NCBI GenBank assembly: GCA_001599755.1
Contig: BCHX01000001.1
Coordinates: forward strand, 1,922,001-1,986,000
Reading direction: 5' to 3'
Length of the DNA: 64,000 nt
From: Gliomastix tumulicola
Taxonomy: Eukaryota; Ascomycota; Sordariomycetes; Hypocreales; Bionectriaceae
Shown piece by piece: positions 21,867-32,982 of this stretch. The notes below the pieces were generated by a model, which was given only the letters and a program-made list of their open reading frames with translations, ran no database searches and was not told where the DNA came from. The translations under genes were made by a program, and so were the position numbers. Every line of letters begins with the position of its first letter. Within the stretch, counting starts at the first letter, position 1.

Positions 21867-24435
21867 GGTAGACGTAGGAAAGCCGGGGGCGCGCCGTGGC
21901 GGCGCACTGTGGTCGATGCAGGCGGCGCAAAGCGTACAAGGAAGGCGTGGCGGGCGTGGGCGTGGGCGTTGACGTGGAGTGGGTGGTGAGTGGTGAGTGG
22001 TGAGTGGTGAGTGAGAGTGAGAGTGAGAATTCCCGGCCGGTAGCGTGAGGTGAGTGCGTGGTGAGTGCGTACTGCGCGTCCGGTCGGCACGGGCTCGCGG
22101 CGGGCTCCGGGACGGTGCGGCGAGCTGGTGCGTGATGCTGGTCTTTGGCTTCGTCTCCTTCGTGTCTGTCGTCGTCGCAGGCGCCGTCGCCGGGAGGCAG
22201 AGGCAGGATCAAGGGCGTCGGCGTTGGGTATGGAATGGGATGAAGATTCAAAAGATGAAATCGAATCTCAAATTGGTGTCGGGGCAGCGGTAAGATGCTG
22301 CCAAGGTTGTACGGAGGCCCCACTCCACTCCCCACTCCAGGCTTAGGTGCCTCTAGCTGAGGTGCTGAGGTGCCGCTGGAATAATGCCCTGTACTGGAGA
22401 GTACCAGTAGCGCCTCTAATTCTCCAGGCCCGGTCGTGTACCTCCTCCCGTCTGCTTCAAGGTCCCGAATCTCCCATGCTGTGCCACCTTCTGGGGGCCA
22501 TTCCTGCTGGGAAACGACGCGGGTGCCAGCAGCCACGCACAGAGCATCGGCAGCAGTTCGCAGTTCGCAGCCCGCGCCGGTGGGTGCCCTGCCCGTGGAC
22601 GTGGCATTCCACGTACCGCTGCCTATTACGAGTAGTACTACGGAGAAAGGTACCTGACGCAGTCCATAGGTACAGAAATATGTGGTGGTGGTGACAAGGC
22701 ACTAACGTCAATAAAAGACCCCTGGTCGTCTGTCCTCCTCCATGTCCTGATCCTGTCCATCCAGTCCTGTGGCCAGCCGCGAAGGGCAGGCACCGGCTAC
22801 GACGTCCGGGCAATCACACTGCATCGAACATCGGGGTCACAAGGTCAGCCCGGTCTACATCCAGCACCGGTACAGCTCAGGAGCCGGTCTGCGGTATCAT
22901 GCTTCCTCCTGCTGATGCGTCTCAACACCGAAGGATCTGCCTGCACGTATGTACCTCCGTACCTGGCAGCCACGGTGGACAGCCACTGACCCTGCTGGCC
23001 TGCCTGGGCTGCTTCTAGTTCGCCGCGGATGGAACGAATGAAAGGAGATCGTCTCCCCTCCACAAAAACCGGGTCTCCCATCCCTCCCCTTTGCAGGCCT
23101 GGCAGCAACCAGGTCATGCTGCATGCGCCTTGCCCTGGCCCCTTCTCGCTCACTGACCACGCCCACGGGTATTCCGACACTTGCAGCCTCAAGCAGCCCC
23201 CCCCCCAAAGGCCCCAAGCCCGAATCCCGTACCAATAACTACTAGTACTTACCTACAAGATGCGTCCCGAGCATGGAGGACGAGCCATTTGTTGGGTTAC
23301 CTTGAGAAACGGCACATGAATCGCGTGCCACCACCCCCATCACCGACCCAGCAAGGACCAGGACCACCGAGACCAAGGGCCCGACCACGGTAGTGCCCTG
23401 TAGCACGAGGCAACTCCATCGCCCATCCATCCCACCATCCCATTCCCAGATACGGCCGTTTGGTTTCCGCTATCTGGAGTACCGCGCTTATGCAGCTTCT
23501 CAAACGCACGGGGCCGTACCCTCTGCTAGCGCCACCCATCCCCCCTTGTTCGATCAAAGTTTCATTGGCTTCAAAACGGCAAGATTCCTTAATCACCAGC
23601 GCCGCGGCCGCCTTGGGCATCCTGCAACAACGGGCGGGGGAACAGGAAACCAGCGAGTCATCGGGACGGCGACGAGGTCAGACCACGATTTGTGCGCCCT
23701 TCGGGATGCCATCCCACCTGATCAGTAAAGTTTTCGTGTCGCGTCGAGAATAGGTACTAAGCGAGGGGAGGGGGGGCGCCTCTTTGCGTCTTCAGCCAAC
23801 TGTCACCATATTCGTAAACAGAAAATCCAACTGGGGAGAGCGAACAGGGATTTTTGACGACGGTGTGCGAGGCTCCACCGAAATGCGTTCAACTTGTTAC
23901 GCCACCTTCAACCTTATCAAATAAGACGGGACGCTTTTTGCTCTCGACCAATTTGCTGCCGATCTGGCATCCGGGCGCCTTCGGGTGGCTGATTCCAATA
24001 CTCTGGTCCGACATCGTATCCAAGCTGGATGCATCTTGCTCTGCGAATGACGAGCAGCCCTAGGACGAAGAGCCGTCGGCCATCCACGAGAATGGCACGT
24101 CGCAAGGATCTCGTGCCAAGTCGCCTGACTCCCGGCCCTGACCCCTGACGTCCGAGACCTTCTCCAACTGTGACAAGAGGGATCGCGGCACTGGCTGACT
24201 GAAAATCGGAGAAATTGCTGCTGTGCGTCAGTCGGCATATAATATCGCCTGCCCAAGTATCCAAGCACGTCAAGGGCACACTCCAGCGACCACAAACAAT
24301 CGCATAGATAAGCTGCAAGACATCGATTGCGCCAGCTGTTTCATTTGCGACACCTGTGGTTTTCCAGGCACCAATCAGGCTCAATTGACAAGAGCTGCCG
24401 AGGCATTCTCATTTGATGATCTCCATCTCCACACC
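21867..24435. other. Divergent intergenic region between LisH-WD40 and HET genes
   Basis: About 2.6 kb without a supported gene. It holds the leader of the LisH-WD40 gene, microsatellite DNA, and the HET gene promoter. Several 100-330-codon frames overlap on both strands but are low complexity and mutually antisense. None shows introns with good branch points joining to a domain. Confidence 0.55.
21984..22028. repeat. GTGAGTG / GAGAGTG minisatellite
   Basis: Four near-exact GGTGAGT units run into AGAGTG units on the plus strand. It lies in the leader region of the LisH-WD40 gene. Confidence 0.8.
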
Positions 24436-26340
24436 ATGCCAGTGTCCCGCTTCCTCAAAAAGCTGCCTATATTTCGCACACAAACGGACGAGACAGAGAC
24501 ACGTCCAGAAACACAACATGCATCGAACCCGTTCGCCGGGCTGGTTCATCGATCTGATCTTCCGAGACATCTCAGGCGGGTAGACGAGCAGGCCGCCCTC
24601 CCAGGCTCACTTACGTACCCTGCGAGGCTCAAGCCAGGCGAAATTCGTCTGCTGGTTCTCTATCCCAGCGACCAGACCCAATCGATACGCATGAGCACCT
24701 GGGTCCGCACAGCCGAGGATGCCTACGATGACTACTGCGCGCTGTCCTACGTCTGGGGCAGCCCCGACAGCACAGTGCCTATCTTTGTGGACCGCTACGA
24801 ATTCGGAGCGACCAAAAGCCTTGCAGCGGCGCTTCGACACATCAGCAGCATGCTCCAGAAGGATGAGGTTCTGTTGCTCTGGATTGACGCGATCAGCATC
24901 AACCAGCAAGATATAGAGGAGCGCAACCAACAGGTCGCAGCCATGACGGAAATCTACGAAAGCGCCGCGTTTGTTACGTCTTGGCTGGGCGAGGAGCACG
25001 TCAAGGGGATCAAGTACCTAGACGAGCTAGGCAGGTTCGCCACCGCGCGGGACGAGGATCCTACGAGTCTCGAGATAAAGAGGTCGAAAGTCGACTTTGA
25101 GATCCATGTCAAGGGCCGATATCAAGATATCAAGGCAGCCATCACCCTCTTGTGCCATTCCTACTGGGAGCGTGTGTGGACGGTCCAGGAATACTCCTCC
25201 CCGAAGCCCGGCCTCTTTCTCAGCGGTACGTCGTGGGTGGACAAGGGTGTCTTGACCCCCGCGCTGAGACTCTACACGCAGAGCCTCAAGATGGCTGCCA
25301 GAGCGTACGAGAGACAAGGCAACGACGCCTTCTTCGTTGATGCCTCCCTCCAGCAAGTGCAAAAGATCATCCATCACCATAGCCTCGCCTACATAAGAGC
25401 CAATCCCTCTGCAGTCAGTCCGGAGCTCCTCGATTCCTTCCGTCTGCTCTTACGATTCTGGAAACTCAAGTCCACCGATGCGCGCGACAAGGTCTATGCC
25501 CCGCTAGCCATGTCAAAATCGAGCCAGAGCTTGCTTGACGCTATCAAGGTCGACTATAGAGTCTCGGTGGCCGAGTTGTATACCCGCGTTGCCGTGCTCT
25601 GGACGGGCAGTGACAAGTGGCCCCTCGGCATACTCGAGCTGTGCAGGTTGGGCGCATCAGATCATCATCTTCCTTCGTGGGTCCCAGACTGGACACAGAT
25701 CCCACGTAACATGCTGTCCCAGGACGGCAAGACGGGAGAGCAGGTGGCTTGCGCCAGCCGGGGATTGTTCGAGACATCGTCGTCGTCGGCGCGCCACATT
25801 TTAGAAGATGGCGAGGACCTCCTTGTATTAGAGGGTATTCGCTTCGATTCTGTGGTGCACGTCTGGCCCGTCTTGTCCTCTCCAGAGATCATCAAGACGC
25901 AGGAATTGGCCATAGAAGTGACTAAAGTTCAAGACAAGTACCCTGGGACGAGCGAGACTTTAGGGAGTGCCTATCGCAATACCATCCTCCCAGGTCTCTC
26001 TGACGGTCAGCCTGAGGAGATGACGAACGGCAGACTGGTACTGGCCACGAGGAAAGACTGGAGGCTCAACCCCAAGATGATCCCGAGAATTGACCGGCGA
26101 AGGCTTGCTCGGACGAGTATGGGATTCATAGGGCTCCTCCCTGCGGAGGCTGAGCCGGATGATGAAGTATGGCTTGTCCGCGGCGGCAACATGTTTTACG
26201 TGCTCCGTCCGGATGATGCTCGCAGGCATGTCCTCGTCGGGGAGGCATACGTGCACGGCTTGATGCAGGGCGAGCTCGCGACCAGAAGGGAATTGTATCC
26301 TGGCGGGCTGCCTAGCCCGGAGACAGTAGTTCTCAGGTGA
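24436..26340 (+). CDS. HET-domain (heterokaryon incompatibility) protein
   Basis: Single-exon gene, 634 aa. The HET domain spans about residues 98-250 with all core blocks: YCALSYVWGSP, LLWIDAISINQQDIEERNQQ, AFVTSWLGEE and YWERVWTVQE. HET proteins trigger fungal programmed cell death on recognition of non-self; recent structural work relates the fold to TIR-like NADases, but activity here is not shown. The C-terminal 380 residues have no repeat (no WD40, NACHT or ankyrin) and resemble the common stand-alone HET layout, ending in a short FYVLRP...GEAYVHGLM block typical of such proteins. The ATG at 24436 has CACCATG context; the open frame extends upstream to 24223 without family similarity. 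No adjacent incompatibility partner (for example SesB, HeLo or het-c) is present. Confidence 0.88.
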   Translation: MPVSRFLKKLPIFRTQTDETETRPETQHASNPFAGLVHRSDLPRHLRRVDEQAALPGSLTYPARLKPGEIRLLVLYPSDQTQSIRMSTWVRTAEDAYDDYCALSYVWGSPDSTVPIFVDRYEFGATKSLAAALRHISSMLQKDEVLLLWIDAISINQQDIEERNQQVAAMTEIYESAAFVTSWLGEEHVKGIKYLDELGRFATARDEDPTSLEIKRSKVDFEIHVKGRYQDIKAAITLLCHSYWERVWTVQEYSSPKPGLFLSGTSWVDKGVLTPALRLYTQSLKMAARAYERQGNDAFFVDASLQQVQKIIHHHSLAYIRANPSAVSPELLDSFRLLLRFWKLKSTDARDKVYAPLAMSKSSQSLLDAIKVDYRVSVAELYTRVAVLWTGSDKWPLGILELCRLGASDHHLPSWVPDWTQIPRNMLSQDGKTGEQVACASRGLFETSSSSARHILEDGEDLLVLEGIRFDSVVHVWPVLSSPEIIKTQELAIEVTKVQDKYPGTSETLGSAYRNTILPGLSDGQPEEMTNGRLVLATRKDWRLNPKMIPRIDRRRLARTSMGFIGLLPAEAEPDDEVWLVRGGNMFYVLRPDDARRHVLVGEAYVHGLMQGELATRRELYPGGLPSPETVVLR

Positions 26341-26740
26341 GCTGCCAGCCGCTCCGGCTTCTCAAGTCGTATGGTAAGCTGGTGAGTACGAGGATAGCTC
26401 TGGTCAAGAACGTAGGGCGAAGCGTCATTTAGTCAAACGACACCCATAGCCAAAATTATCTGACCTTGTAGATTGGTGAGAAAGCAAGGTAAGTCAATAT
26501 CATCTTCATCATGGAAGGGAAAAGTACACCTACGTACCTATGGAGGAGTGAATGTCATTTCAAGAAGAAGAAAGTGATTAGTCATCCGCCCTGCCACCAT
26601 ACAGGCTTCCACGATAGTGGGTCGAAAGGTGGGTCTGCATCTTGTCCATTCTACTACTACTTTTTGTTGACTACCTGACTCCAGCCGCCTCTCAGCCTCA
26701 ACTCCAATCAACCCTGAAACGAGCTCACCCACACATCACC
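26341..26740. other. Intergenic region between HET and SNU66 genes
   Basis: 400 bp between same-strand genes. It holds the HET 3' end and the SNU66 promoter; no other feature recognised. Confidence 0.6.
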
Positions 26741-28726
26741 ATGGACGCGGCGACGATCGAGGAAACGAACCGCATCCGGGTCTCCCTGGGCATGAAGCCC
26801 CTGCCCGTGCCCGGAGCCGCAGCCGCCGCCGAAGACGCCAGCGCCGCCGACTCCAACAGCGACGGCGACGGCGAGCCCGCCAGCACCGTGGAGACGCGGC
26901 AGGCGCAGTCCTACGACAACTACCGCAAGGTGCAGGAGGCGCAGGCCGCGCAGAAGAAGCGCGAGGAGCGCAAGGCCGCGATCCAGAAGGCGCGCGACAA
27001 GGCGCAGCGCGAGGCGAGGCTCGAGGGGAAAGGGTTGGGCGAGGCTGACGGCGACGGCGACGATGATCCCGTCGACGCGAAGGCGTGGCTGACGGGACAG
27101 AAGAAGCGGCAGAAGAAGATCGAGAAGGCGCGCAGGTTGGAGGAGGAGCTGGCGGCGGCCGAGGCGGAGGCTGCTGCGGCCTTGCAGTACACGTCCAAGG
27201 ATCTGGCTGGGATCAAGGTGGCGCACGACACGTCGGCGTTTCTGGACGGCGACGAGCAGATTCTCACCCTCAAGGATGCTACGATCGGCGAGAATGACGA
27301 GGAGGGCGACGAGCTGGAGAACCTGAACATGAGAGAGCAGGAGGAGCTCAAGGATCGCCTGAGTCTCAAGAAGAAGCAGCCTGGTTACAACCCCAACGAC
27401 GACGCCGATGAAGATGGCGGCATCCTTGCGCAATACGACGAAGAGATCGACGGCAAGAAGCGGAAGAGATTCACACTAAACGCCGCCGGCATGAACGCCG
27501 AGCTAGCGGATATCCTCAACCAACCCGTGGAGAAGTCAGAGAGGTCACAGAATATCAGCCTGGACGACTTGGTCGGCGATGCGCCCGTATCCTCGGATTA
27601 TCTGGCGCCTTCAGAAATCAAGGTCAAGAAACCCAAGAAGAAGAACAAGGGCACGAGGCAGAAGCAGCTCGACGACGACGACGTTATCCTCCCTCTAGAC
27701 ACGACCCCTGCTCAAGACGACAACGCCATGGACATCGATTCAAAGGCGAATGTCCCTGTCAAGAAGCGGAAGGCAGCAGTCGACGATTTCGGGGACGACG
27801 ACGACCTCCAGGCCTCGCTCGCCATCCAAAGGAAAAACGCCCTCAAGAAGCGGAAGAAGACCAGACCCGAAGACATCGCGAAGCAGCTAAAAGAACAGGA
27901 GGAGGAGGAAGCCCGAGAGGCCGCCGCGGCAGAGGATAGCGGGCTCGTCATTGGGGAAGTCTCCGAGTTCGTGTCAGGACTGAGCAAACCCGACGAAGAC
28001 GAAGACAACAAGCGCGCACGGCGCAGAACGACGACGAAGAGCCCCGGCCTAGAGCACCACGAAGACGCCACAATGGAGGATGCCCACGACGGCGGAGACG
28101 ATGCCGCTCACCCGGAGAGGGAACCGTCAAACCCGCCCGAAGGCACCGGCGTGGACGAGGAGAAGATCATCGGCAACGGCCTCGGCGACACCGTCGCCCT
28201 GCTCCGCGAGCGCGGCTTCTGGAAGAAGGACGAGGACGAGGACAACGTACACGGCACGCAGCGCCAGCGCGAAGAGTTCCTCGCCAAGAAGCGCTTCCTC
28301 GAGGCGGAGCTCGACGAGCAGACGCGTCTCCAGCGCGAGCGCGACAGGGCAAGCGGCAAGCTCGACAAGATGACCACCCGCGAGCGCGAGGAGTGGGCGC
28401 AGTCGCAGAACAAATGGCGCGACCAGCAGCAGTCCAAGCGCATGGCCGAGCTCTTCTCCCAGACGTACAAGCCCAACGTGCAGCTCAGGTACAAGGACGA
28501 GCACGGCCGCGCGCTCGACCAGAAGGAGGCCTTCAAGCACCTCAGCCACCAGTTCCACGGCAAGGGCAGCGGCAAGGGCAAGACGGAGAAGATGCTCAAG
28601 AAGATTGGCGACGAGAAGCGCCGCGAGGCGCAGAGCATGTTCGACGCCAGCTCCAACGGCGGCATGAGCGTCGCGGCGCAGCAGCAGCTGAAGAAGCGCA
28701 AAGAGGCCGGTGTACGACTTGGTTGA
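26741..28726 (+). CDS. SNU66: U4/U6.U5 tri-snRNP protein Snu66 (SART1 family)
   Basis: Spliceosomal tri-snRNP component in the nucleus that helps assemble and activate the spliceosome. Intron-free, 661 aa. Residues about 8-17 (ETNRIRVSLGMKPLPVPG) match the HIND element bound by the ubiquitin-like protein Hub1; only one copy is seen at the N-terminus. The body is Lys/Glu/Asp-rich coiled coil typical of SART-1: QSYDNYRKVQEAQ, WLTGQKKRQKKIEKARRLEEE, LAGIKVAHDTSAFLDGDEQILTLKD, LAQYDEEIDGKKRKRF. The C-terminal SART-1 block includes GLGDTVALLRERGFW and RYKDEHGRALDQKEAFKHLSHQFHGKGSG. Start chosen at the ACCATGG just before the HIND motif; the open frame upstream to 26642 uses a non-ATG start. Confidence 0.95.
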   Translation: MDAATIEETNRIRVSLGMKPLPVPGAAAAAEDASAADSNSDGDGEPASTVETRQAQSYDNYRKVQEAQAAQKKREERKAAIQKARDKAQREARLEGKGLGEADGDGDDDPVDAKAWLTGQKKRQKKIEKARRLEEELAAAEAEAAAALQYTSKDLAGIKVAHDTSAFLDGDEQILTLKDATIGENDEEGDELENLNMREQEELKDRLSLKKKQPGYNPNDDADEDGGILAQYDEEIDGKKRKRFTLNAAGMNAELADILNQPVEKSERSQNISLDDLVGDAPVSSDYLAPSEIKVKKPKKKNKGTRQKQLDDDDVILPLDTTPAQDDNAMDIDSKANVPVKKRKAAVDDFGDDDDLQASLAIQRKNALKKRKKTRPEDIAKQLKEQEEEEAREAAAAEDSGLVIGEVSEFVSGLSKPDEDEDNKRARRRTTTKSPGLEHHEDATMEDAHDGGDDAAHPEREPSNPPEGTGVDEEKIIGNGLGDTVALLRERGFWKKDEDEDNVHGTQRQREEFLAKKRFLEAELDEQTRLQRERDRASGKLDKMTTREREEWAQSQNKWRDQQQSKRMAELFSQTYKPNVQLRYKDEHGRALDQKEAFKHLSHQFHGKGSGKGKTEKMLKKIGDEKRREAQSMFDASSNGGMSVAAQQQLKKRKEAGVRLG

Positions 28727-29360
28727 AAGCGGAGGAGGACTGGCTACTGACACGATTGGGAGAACCTGGGAAAGACAGCAGCAATTTTGGCCGGTGCCTG
28801 GATGGCGTTAAAAGGTGCATTACCCTCACACTTGGTGGTTCGATCTGATTTTTTTTCAATATGTGTATGCTAACCGACGTTAATAAAGCATCCTACGAGA
28901 TTGCAGGTTTGTGACGGCATTCTGTGAGCCACTGTTCGAGCCCGTGAAGATGACGGTGCCCGTTCGGCCTCCTCCCTCCATCCCCCCCTGTGACATGATT
29001 CGATACTTACTCACCTCAGCAATCACATCGTAGAGAGCCTGCCCATGACCACATATGAATGGACGCCCCCCCCCCCCTCCCCACGATTATTCCAAGACTA
29101 GGTGCGAATGGTGAGTAATAGATCAAAGCTGGATAACCAGCCAATGGAAACACGGGTCACCATGGCGACCATTGGGGACAGCATAGTAGTTATTGGTGTA
29201 ATGTATTCCGTGTAGGATATGTACTCTAGGTCTGTTGTGCCTGATTCTAAACGCAGGAGAATCTCCTCAAAAACAGCAAAAACATATAAACAACGCCTGT
29301 TCCCATGCCCGTAGGTGTCCAAAAACGCCGCTATACACACGACGACACTAAGCCAACATC
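28727..29360. other. Convergent intergenic region
   Basis: 3' flanks of SNU66 and the Tag1-like gene. Contains C-runs at about 28983 and 29068-29079. No gene seen. Confidence 0.6.
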
Positions 29361-32149
29361 TCAAATAGTGATCCTGGCTCCGATGCCCTGGCCTTCGTAC
29401 CAGATCGACTCAACCCAATTGCCGATCCGAATCGTCACGTTCGCCACAGCATCCAGCTTGAGCCGACCACCAAGAGCTTCCTTCAGCTTGTCATAGCCCA
29501 CGTTGCCTGGCGACCACTTCACCGGCAGGCGCGGGGTACTGGACAGCCCCGGAGGAGCAGGGAAGGCATCGTTCGTGACAATCTCTCCCACAGGCTCTGT
29601 GTGATTGTACAGCGCAGTGGCGTTGATGCCCTGCACATAGATGGTGTTGTAGTGCAGGGGAGACACCAAGGTAAACGAGGCTGTGGACGAGAAGATGTGG
29701 AAAGTCGCATCACGGATGAAGTGCATTCCCGGACCCTTGTTGCCGCCATCGCCTCCGGGGAGCTTCATGCGAGGTGTCGGGATGGAGAAGTTGAGCTTCC
29801 CAAAGGCCTCTCCTAGGATCGGGACGTGAGGGAAGCTGGCGCTATGCGTCTTGAGCTCCAAGGTCGTGTTCTTACCCGACAGATACTCGGATAGAAGACG
29901 ACTCGCAGCACGGCGCGCTTTCTCCCCGCCAAAAGTCGCTGGATCCCACGTCGCCTGAATATAGTTGTTGGTGTTGTTGCCGCGACCGAGAGTCACTTCC
30001 TGGGCGACGGCCTCGCCAATCATGGAACCGTTGGTGTAGATATGGGCGCTAAAGTACGGGATGGAGGCTGTGTAGGGCGTGGGGTTGGTGAAGTTGACCC
30101 TCGCCTGCATAGTAGCACCCGTCTCAGACGTGTTGAGGATCCGCAGCTCATCAATCTCAGGCTTCAAGGAGTTGAGTGTGTCCATTGGTAGACCTGTATC
30201 ACTCATCAGTAACGATGTTCCAGCAACTTGTGAGGCGAATGCCAACAACGCTCCGGGATAATAATATTGACGCACACGCAAGCACCTCACAAGTTTTTCT
30301 CCGACCAGGAGGAGGACGAACGTTTTACTGGAATCTTGCCCTTTGCAGGGACGCCCTTGACCGCCAGTTCACCCAGCACTGTGCCGACCTTGACGTCAAC
30401 GGCAGCTTTGACATCGAGTAGGATATCCTCCTTGCCGAAAAGCATCTTTCGCAAAACTTCCCCAAACACGTCTTCATCGGTGATGTGCAGCGGGACGTCG
30501 ATAACGTGAGTGGTGATATTGATCAGGGACTCGCCATGGTCGACGATCCTCTCAGACGTTGCGTCCTGCCAGCGATCCTGGTTGAGCTCGCCGAGTTTAT
30601 TGCCTTCGTAAAACAAGTCGCAGTTGGATCGGATGCTCTTAACGGCCAGGTCAAGCTTCATCTCGTCGGGGAGCGCTGCCAAGACATGGATAGTCCCCGA
30701 TACTCGAGGCGCAGATTCGGGGGAGTTGGGGTCTGCAAATGGACTGGGAAGCTTGAAGTCAATGTCTTCGGCAGAGAAGTTGCGGATCAAGTCGCCAAAC
30801 GACCGGCCCGGCAGGTCGATAGGAACTGTGATGCTCTTCAGGATGCTCGAGATCCACTTGGGGGTGTTAGAGCCCTCGATATCCCTACCACGGACAAGCA
30901 CCTTTGCATCATCGCCGTGGAGGTAGTTGGCCATGAACTGGTCCAGAGGCGAGAGCTTAGACTCCGGGCACGCGCGGACCAGGGAATCGGGAATCTTGCT
31001 AATAATACCCAAAGCACGCGCCGACACGTTCGCATGAGCCTTAACTTCGATGAGCTCGGTGACAGCCTCGGCGACCGCAATATGGGGGTCAGAGGAGCGA
31101 CAGTTAGAGACAAGAATCTCAAAACCGAGCGGCGGAACATTGAGCGAGATCGGATATTCGTTGAAGAAGCCCAGTGTAACGTTGGCACCGATAGCCCGTC
31201 CTCCATGCCAGGGAAAGTCGTGGAACTCGAGATGCTCAATTCTATACTCGGGAAGGGACGGTATCTTGTTCGCTGCAGAGATCATCAGCAAATGAATTCA
31301 CCAGATCAACTCATCTTGACATTATTGTAAAATCATCTTCTTGCCAAAGTACAGAGTCGCAAAGGAACGGTAGAGAGATTGACCTTCGAAAACCATTGAT
31401 TCCGCCACGTTATGGGCTCCCAGAGAGAAAATGCCCGATTTGATTCGAATCGTTGCTGATCCCCTAACCTTGACGCGGTCGAGCTTCCCCTCCAGCCAAT
31501 TATTCGCGATCTTTCGGATAGTCTCGGTGTCGCCAGGAATCAGGTCCGTTGTGAAATCCATATCAGTCTTGTGACCATCGCGGATATCGATGGTAAGAGG
31601 AGGAACACGAGCAGCGCCGAGAACCGAGTTACCATAGTCGGGGAGGTGAACGGTGACTTCGGTCTCTTCAGTCCCCAGCGCTCTCATAATTCCGGTAGCG
31701 AAGCGACCGATGCGCCGGGCATTAGCGTCCTCGACGCGAGACCCATCGAGGCGGACGGTAGCTTGAATGCGCGCCCGGACGCCATCGCTGGTGATAGACT
31801 CGACAGAGAGGCTCGTGGGCTCGATGACAGCAGCCTGCTCAGCGTATTGCTTTACCGCGCCAGGGACGAGGAATCCAACGAGCAGAACAGCGACCACCAG
31901 GATCGCCAAAATAATTCCAGTAATAATGCTCGGCCACCTCAATTTCCGACTGGATTGCGCAGTTGTTTGCTTAAATGGCGGCCACAAGACCCATGTGGAT
32001 GGTCGCCGTGAAGATGCCGGTTGAGGGGGCTGTGTGTCATCCTCCTCTTCGGTGCGCTCTTGATTGGAGAGAAACGGAGACGACTCGGTCGCCTCTTCCT
32101 GTTGCTGTCTAGGCCCCAGAAGAGGCTCCCGTTCATCTGCAGCGGCCAT
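29361..32149 (-). CDS. Large one-pass membrane protein with DUF3712-type repeats, yeast Tag1-like
   Basis: Three exons (32149-31384, 31272-30322, 30193-29361) give about 849 aa. The N-terminal cytosolic part has an acidic dileucine signal (DEREPLLG, residues 5-12), of the type sorted to the vacuole by AP-3. One membrane segment (SIITGIILAILVVAVLLVGF, about 74-93) is followed by a long lumenal part with many NxT/S sites. That part is built of beta-rich LEA/DUF3712-like modules (for example NVTLGFFNEYPISLNVPP and ARVNFTNPTPYTASIPYFSA). This layout is that of yeast Tag1 (YLR173W), a vacuolar protein needed to end autophagy, and of fungal proteins often labelled 'pre-rRNA processing'. Splice sites at both introns have alternatives: donor at 31383 (GTCAAT) and at 30321 (GTTCGT) were chosen because they keep phase. 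Confidence 0.8.
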
Positions 32150-32982
32150 GGCGATCGTTTATTATGCAGAATCGGTGGTTGTTCTATCGAAAGCAGGGTT
32201 GGAAATCGATGCGGGAGCAAAGCGGCGGAGAAGTGAGGGTGGCGTAATTCGGTATTGCGAGACGGTTTCCTCCCGAACAGATTGCCGATCAGCGCGTACG
32301 ATCTCGCAGAAAATAACTATTCGGCAAGTAGAAACTCTATAGGGAGGAAGTGCCGGGTGATGAAGGGGCGGGATAGGTGATGGAAGATGTAAAGTTGAAG
32401 TCAAGCTTCGTCATCGACGTGAACGAGGCAGATGTTACGCTGACACTCTCTCTGCCTTGGTGGGCTGGGGAGGTGGCCGGACAGACCCGCGGCTGCTGAT
32501 TGGCTGTGCGATTCAGGTACCGCCCCGCCTGCGATAAGGATAGCGTCCGATAGTGCGTGATAGCGGACTCGAGGTGGGCGAGAAGCAGGTACATGATGGC
32601 TACTGCTTTTTGGCGGGTCAAGAGGCGGAGACCGAAGTACCCTGCATGTGTCTCAGGGTCGCTGATTCAGGGATAGTGCCTGGGATCCAATTCTGGGGCA
32701 AGATCCCAGTTGCAGCTCTAGTTGGAGTCATCCAGCTCAACAGATGCGAGACAGAAAAAAACCCATGTCTGTCTCTTGACGATTACACCGACAATCGGAG
32801 ATCTTGTGTGTCAATTCTTCCTCTCCTGCAGCTGCAGCTAATCTCGAGACACTTAAGAAGGTTCTCGGGTAGTGTGTTTCATTTTTCAATCCTGATATTT
32901 AAGCGTTTCTTTGAAGCGGTCAGGAAGAACAGAGCTCGTAGCTGGAGACGCTCACCGATCTCGGGTCGCTACCAAAGTCAAC
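32150..32982. other. Divergent promoter region, Tag1-like / OTC
   Basis: 833 bp shared between two divergent genes. It holds the CPC-1/Gcn4-type element listed separately. No additional gene is supported. Confidence 0.65.
32725..32731 (-). promoter_or_regulatory. Gcn4/CPC-1-type element upstream of OTC
   Basis: Reads ATGACTC on the minus strand (GAGTCAT on plus), about 255 bp before the OTC start codon. It matches the RTGACTC core used by Gcn4 (CPC-1 in filamentous fungi) in general amino acid control. Binding is inferred. Confidence 0.5.

Noticed and set aside
21544..22536. 330-codon minus-strand frame next to the LisH-WD40 gene
   Set aside because: Overlaps exon 1 and intron 1 of the LisH-WD40 gene in another frame and is made of microsatellite-derived His/Thr/Ser repeats.
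26708..28753. Long antisense frames over SNU66
   Set aside because: Leu/Arg/Val-rich shadows of the Lys/Glu-rich coding strand.
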